A stretch of 64,000 nucleotides of DNA, taken from NCBI RefSeq assembly GCF_000621445.1, contig NZ_KK211277.1:408373-472372 (forward strand), in the 5' to 3' direction. Position 1 is the first letter of the stretch. Each line of letters opens with the position of its first letter. A program made the translations under genes and the position numbers. Source of the stretch: Alkalihalobacillus bogoriensis ATCC BAA-922 (GTDB lineage Bacteria > Bacillota > Bacilli > Bacillales > Bacillaceae_F). Positions 62,509 to 64,000 of this stretch are shown here, piece by piece. Under the pieces are notes generated by a model. It was not told the DNA's origin. It worked only from the letters and a program-made list of their open reading frames with translations, and did not search any database.

Positions 62509-63339
62509 TTAACCGGGTAAGAACCCCTCTTGACTAAACAGGATTTGTTCTCGGTTAAACGAATCTTGAAAAAGCTGAAAAGCATGTTGATGTGTTTGTT
62601 TTCCATACCACAGTTTTCTTTCTCCTTCATCATACAATTCTTTTATATTTAGCTTTTCCGTTCTTTTGCCATGACTTCCATCTCCGGAAAAATAATCGTC
62701 AATTACGATTCGGTCCACTAGCTTTGATAGCATTTTCGGAAATTGATTCGTGAACGGTAAAACCGGTGATACGGCGACCTGTACAGGAATATTGCTTTCT
62801 CGTAACTTCCAAATCGCTTTTAATCGTGCTTGGATGGGAGGGGCATACGGGCTAAACCTTTTTCGAATCGAATCACAGTCTGTTTCTACTGTCATACTCA
62901 CCCTCACCTTATCTCCTAACTTAGTAATCACATCTATATCACGTGTGACTAAAGAGCTTCTCGTTTGAATGAATAAAAAGTCTGGTGGAGCTTCCACCAA
63001 GGCTTCTAATATATGACGGGTTCTTTTTTCTTTATAGTCAATCGGTTGATAAGGGTCTGTACTAGAAGACATGAAAATCGTTACTTCCTTGCCTTTCTTT
63101 TTTACATTTGCAATTTCCCGTTTTAATTTTTCTTGAGACGATTGTTTAATATCCACCCATGTACCCCACTCTTGCCTTCTAAATAAACCAACAGGACTTT
63201 TTCTCACATAGCAATACGAACAAGCAAAGGAGCAACCTGTATAAGGGTTTAAAGAATGACTATATCCACTTAAAAAACCACCCGTTGCTGTTAATATCCG
63301 AGACGGTGTAGTATAGTTAACCTCCAATTCTCTTTTCAT
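62509..63339 (-). CDS. SPL-family radical SAM protein
   Basis: 276 aa from the ATG behind GAAGGAG; an ATG 18 bp upstream overlaps that site. The iron-sulfur motif Cx3Cx2C lies in GCSFACSYCYV near residue 40, followed by spore-photolyase-family features (FMSSSTDPYQPIDYKEKRTRHIL; SMTVETDCDSIRKRFSPYAP). It lacks the length and C-terminus of true SplB, so DNA-lesion repair is uncertain; the family also holds enzymes of unknown substrate. It lies 8 bp before the kinase end, in the same direction. Confidence 0.85.
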   Translation of the reverse strand: MKRELEVNYTTPSRILTATGGFLSGYSHSLNPYTGCSFACSYCYVRKSPVGLFRRQEWGTWVDIKQSSQEKLKREIANVKKKGKEVTIFMSSSTDPYQPIDYKEKRTRHILEALVEAPPDFLFIQTRSSLVTRDIDVITKLGDKVRVSMTVETDCDSIRKRFSPYAPPIQARLKAIWKLRESNIPVQVAVSPVLPFTNQFPKMLSKLVDRIVIDDYFSGDGSHGKRTEKLNIKELYDEGERKLWYGKQTHQHAFQLFQDSFNREQILFSQEGFLPG

Positions 63340-63365
63340 AATGGCTCCTTCCCTCATATCCAGTA

Positions 63366-64000
63366 TTAGTCCTTTTCCTCATGTGATATATAAACCGTAA
63401 ATGTCGATCCTTTACCAACTTCACTTTCCACTTCTATATAACTTTGATGAAGGTCAATAATTTTTTTGACAATGGATAAGCCAAGACCATTCCCGGGCAT
63501 TTGATTTGTTCGTGCTCGATCCACTTTGTAAAATCGTTCAAATAAACGTGGAAATGCTTCACTAGGTATGCCTTTTCCATCATCTTGAATGCTAACAACG
63601 ACATAGTCGTCTTCTTGCTTCACTTCAATTGAAATCGTGCCGCCCTCAGGTGAATATTTAATGGCATTGTTCAAAAGATTAAGCCAAACTTGTTCAAATA
63701 AATCTTCATCAGCCTTAATCCAAGTTGACTGTAAATCTAAAGAAATCGTTAGCTGTTTTTGTTCCCATTGAGGTTCAGTTGCTAGAACGATTCTTCTTAT
63801 TTGTTCATCCACTCTGTACCGTTCAGGGTGAAAAGGATGCTGGTCTGACTCAAGTGAAGATAACCGCAATAAATTATCACTTAAACGAGAAAGTCTGTCT
63901 GTCTCCTGATATATAATATCGAAATATTCTCGCTGATTTTCTTGTGGAATGACCCCATCTCGTAATGCTTTTGTAAAACCACGAATACTCGTCAGTGGTG
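63366..64000 (-). CDS. Sensor histidine kinase, C-terminal part (cut by window edge)
   Basis: The frame is open to the right edge. The visible part begins just after the H-box (PLTSIRGFTKALRDG), so the phosphorylated His lies beyond the edge. HisKA helices are followed by HATPase_c blocks: N-box WLNLLNNAIKYSPEGG, G1 IQDDGKGIP, F-box FPRLFERFYKVDRARTN and G2 GNGLGLSIVKKIIDLH. It is likely the second gene of a two-component system whose regulator would lie off-window, and may share a transcript with the radical SAM gene. Confidence 0.92.
   Translation of the reverse strand, partial: PLTSIRGFTKALRDGVIPQENQREYFDIIYQETDRLSRLSDNLLRLSSLESDQHPFHPERYRVDEQIRRIVLATEPQWEQKQLTISLDLQSTWIKADEDLFEQVWLNLLNNAIKYSPEGGTISIEVKQEDDYVVVSIQDDGKGIPSEAFPRLFERFYKVDRARTNQMPGNGLGLSIVKKIIDLHQSYIEVESEVGKGSTFTVYISHEEKD

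Noticed and set aside
62509-63339. True spore photoproduct lyase (SplB)
   Set aside because: The protein has the radical SAM motif but is shorter than SplB and lacks its C-terminal region, so only the broader family is supported.

Overview
The window looks like chromosome of a low-GC, Gram-positive member of the Bacillaceae. The evidence is AAAGGAGG-type ribosome sites, GTG and TTG starts, CcpA cre sites, sigma-A promoters with 17-bp spacers, LPxTA-type wall sorting, and close matches to the Bacillus subtilis yte/ytd, yng and ywaC genes. A plant-polysaccharide-degrading Bacillus, perhaps an alkaliphile, fits best; the species is an inference. Almost every gene lies on the minus strand, so transcription runs from high to low coordinates. 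No rRNA, tRNA, CRISPR array, prophage or complete insertion sequence was seen.

Region 1 (about 1-26.3 kb) is a pectin/rhamnogalacturonan island. It holds a giant wall-anchored family-9 pectate lyase (50-4849), tagaturonate reductase and altronate dehydratase (uxaB, uxaA), and a long operon (8104-17545). That operon encodes two CUT1 ABC permeases, an unknown 368-aa protein, an MFS transporter, KdgF, a GH28 polygalacturonase, a GH105 unsaturated glycuronyl hydrolase, a YteS-like lipoprotein, a DUF624 membrane protein and an SBF-type transporter. The matching binding protein (18047-19588) and a YtdP-like membrane AraC regulator follow; the regulator is broken by a frameshift in an A9 tract. A uxaC operon closes the region (glucuronate isomerase, uronate-dehydrogenase-like SDR, CE12 acetylesterase, TIM-barrel isomerase). 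Four copies of a palindrome centred on ACAACGTTGT lie upstream of the lyase, uxaA, binding-protein and uxaC genes. The regulator that binds it is not in the window.

Region 2 (about 27-48.3 kb) is a complete mannan/galactomannan utilisation locus. A wall-anchored GH26 mannanase cuts outside the cell. Two near-identical binding proteins feed one permease pair. GH27 alpha-galactosidase and two GH113 beta-mannanases without signal peptides trim the oligosaccharides inside. An AGE-family epimerase (mannobiose to mannosylglucose), a GH130 phosphorylase and mannose-6-phosphate isomerase lead into glycolysis. A LacI regulator is encoded in the locus. A second operator family with core TTATCGTTTAAGTTA sits just downstream of the -10 element of at least four well-formed promoters. 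Two of these also carry a cre site in the -35/spacer region. An orphan EIIA-Glc gene follows.

Region 3 (48.4-58.9 kb) is a leucine/isovalerate (yng-like) catabolic cluster: thiolase, 3-oxoacid CoA-transferase, isovaleryl-CoA dehydrogenase, methylcrotonyl-CoA carboxylase (three polypeptides), methylglutaconyl-CoA hydratase, HMG-CoA lyase and an acyl-CoA synthetase. Two cre sites lie inside it. A divergent LysR gene next to it is frameshifted in a T7 run.

Region 4 (59.9-64 kb) carries small unknown secreted or membrane proteins, a YwaC/SasA-type alarmone synthetase, a spore-photolyase-like radical SAM protein and the C-terminal part of a sensor histidine kinase cut by the window edge. Three intergenic copies (17.8, 43.9 and 62.4 kb) of a repeat with forward-forward-reverse-reverse layout, and remnants of a sulfotransferase gene at 26.3-26.7 kb, are the main unexplained elements.
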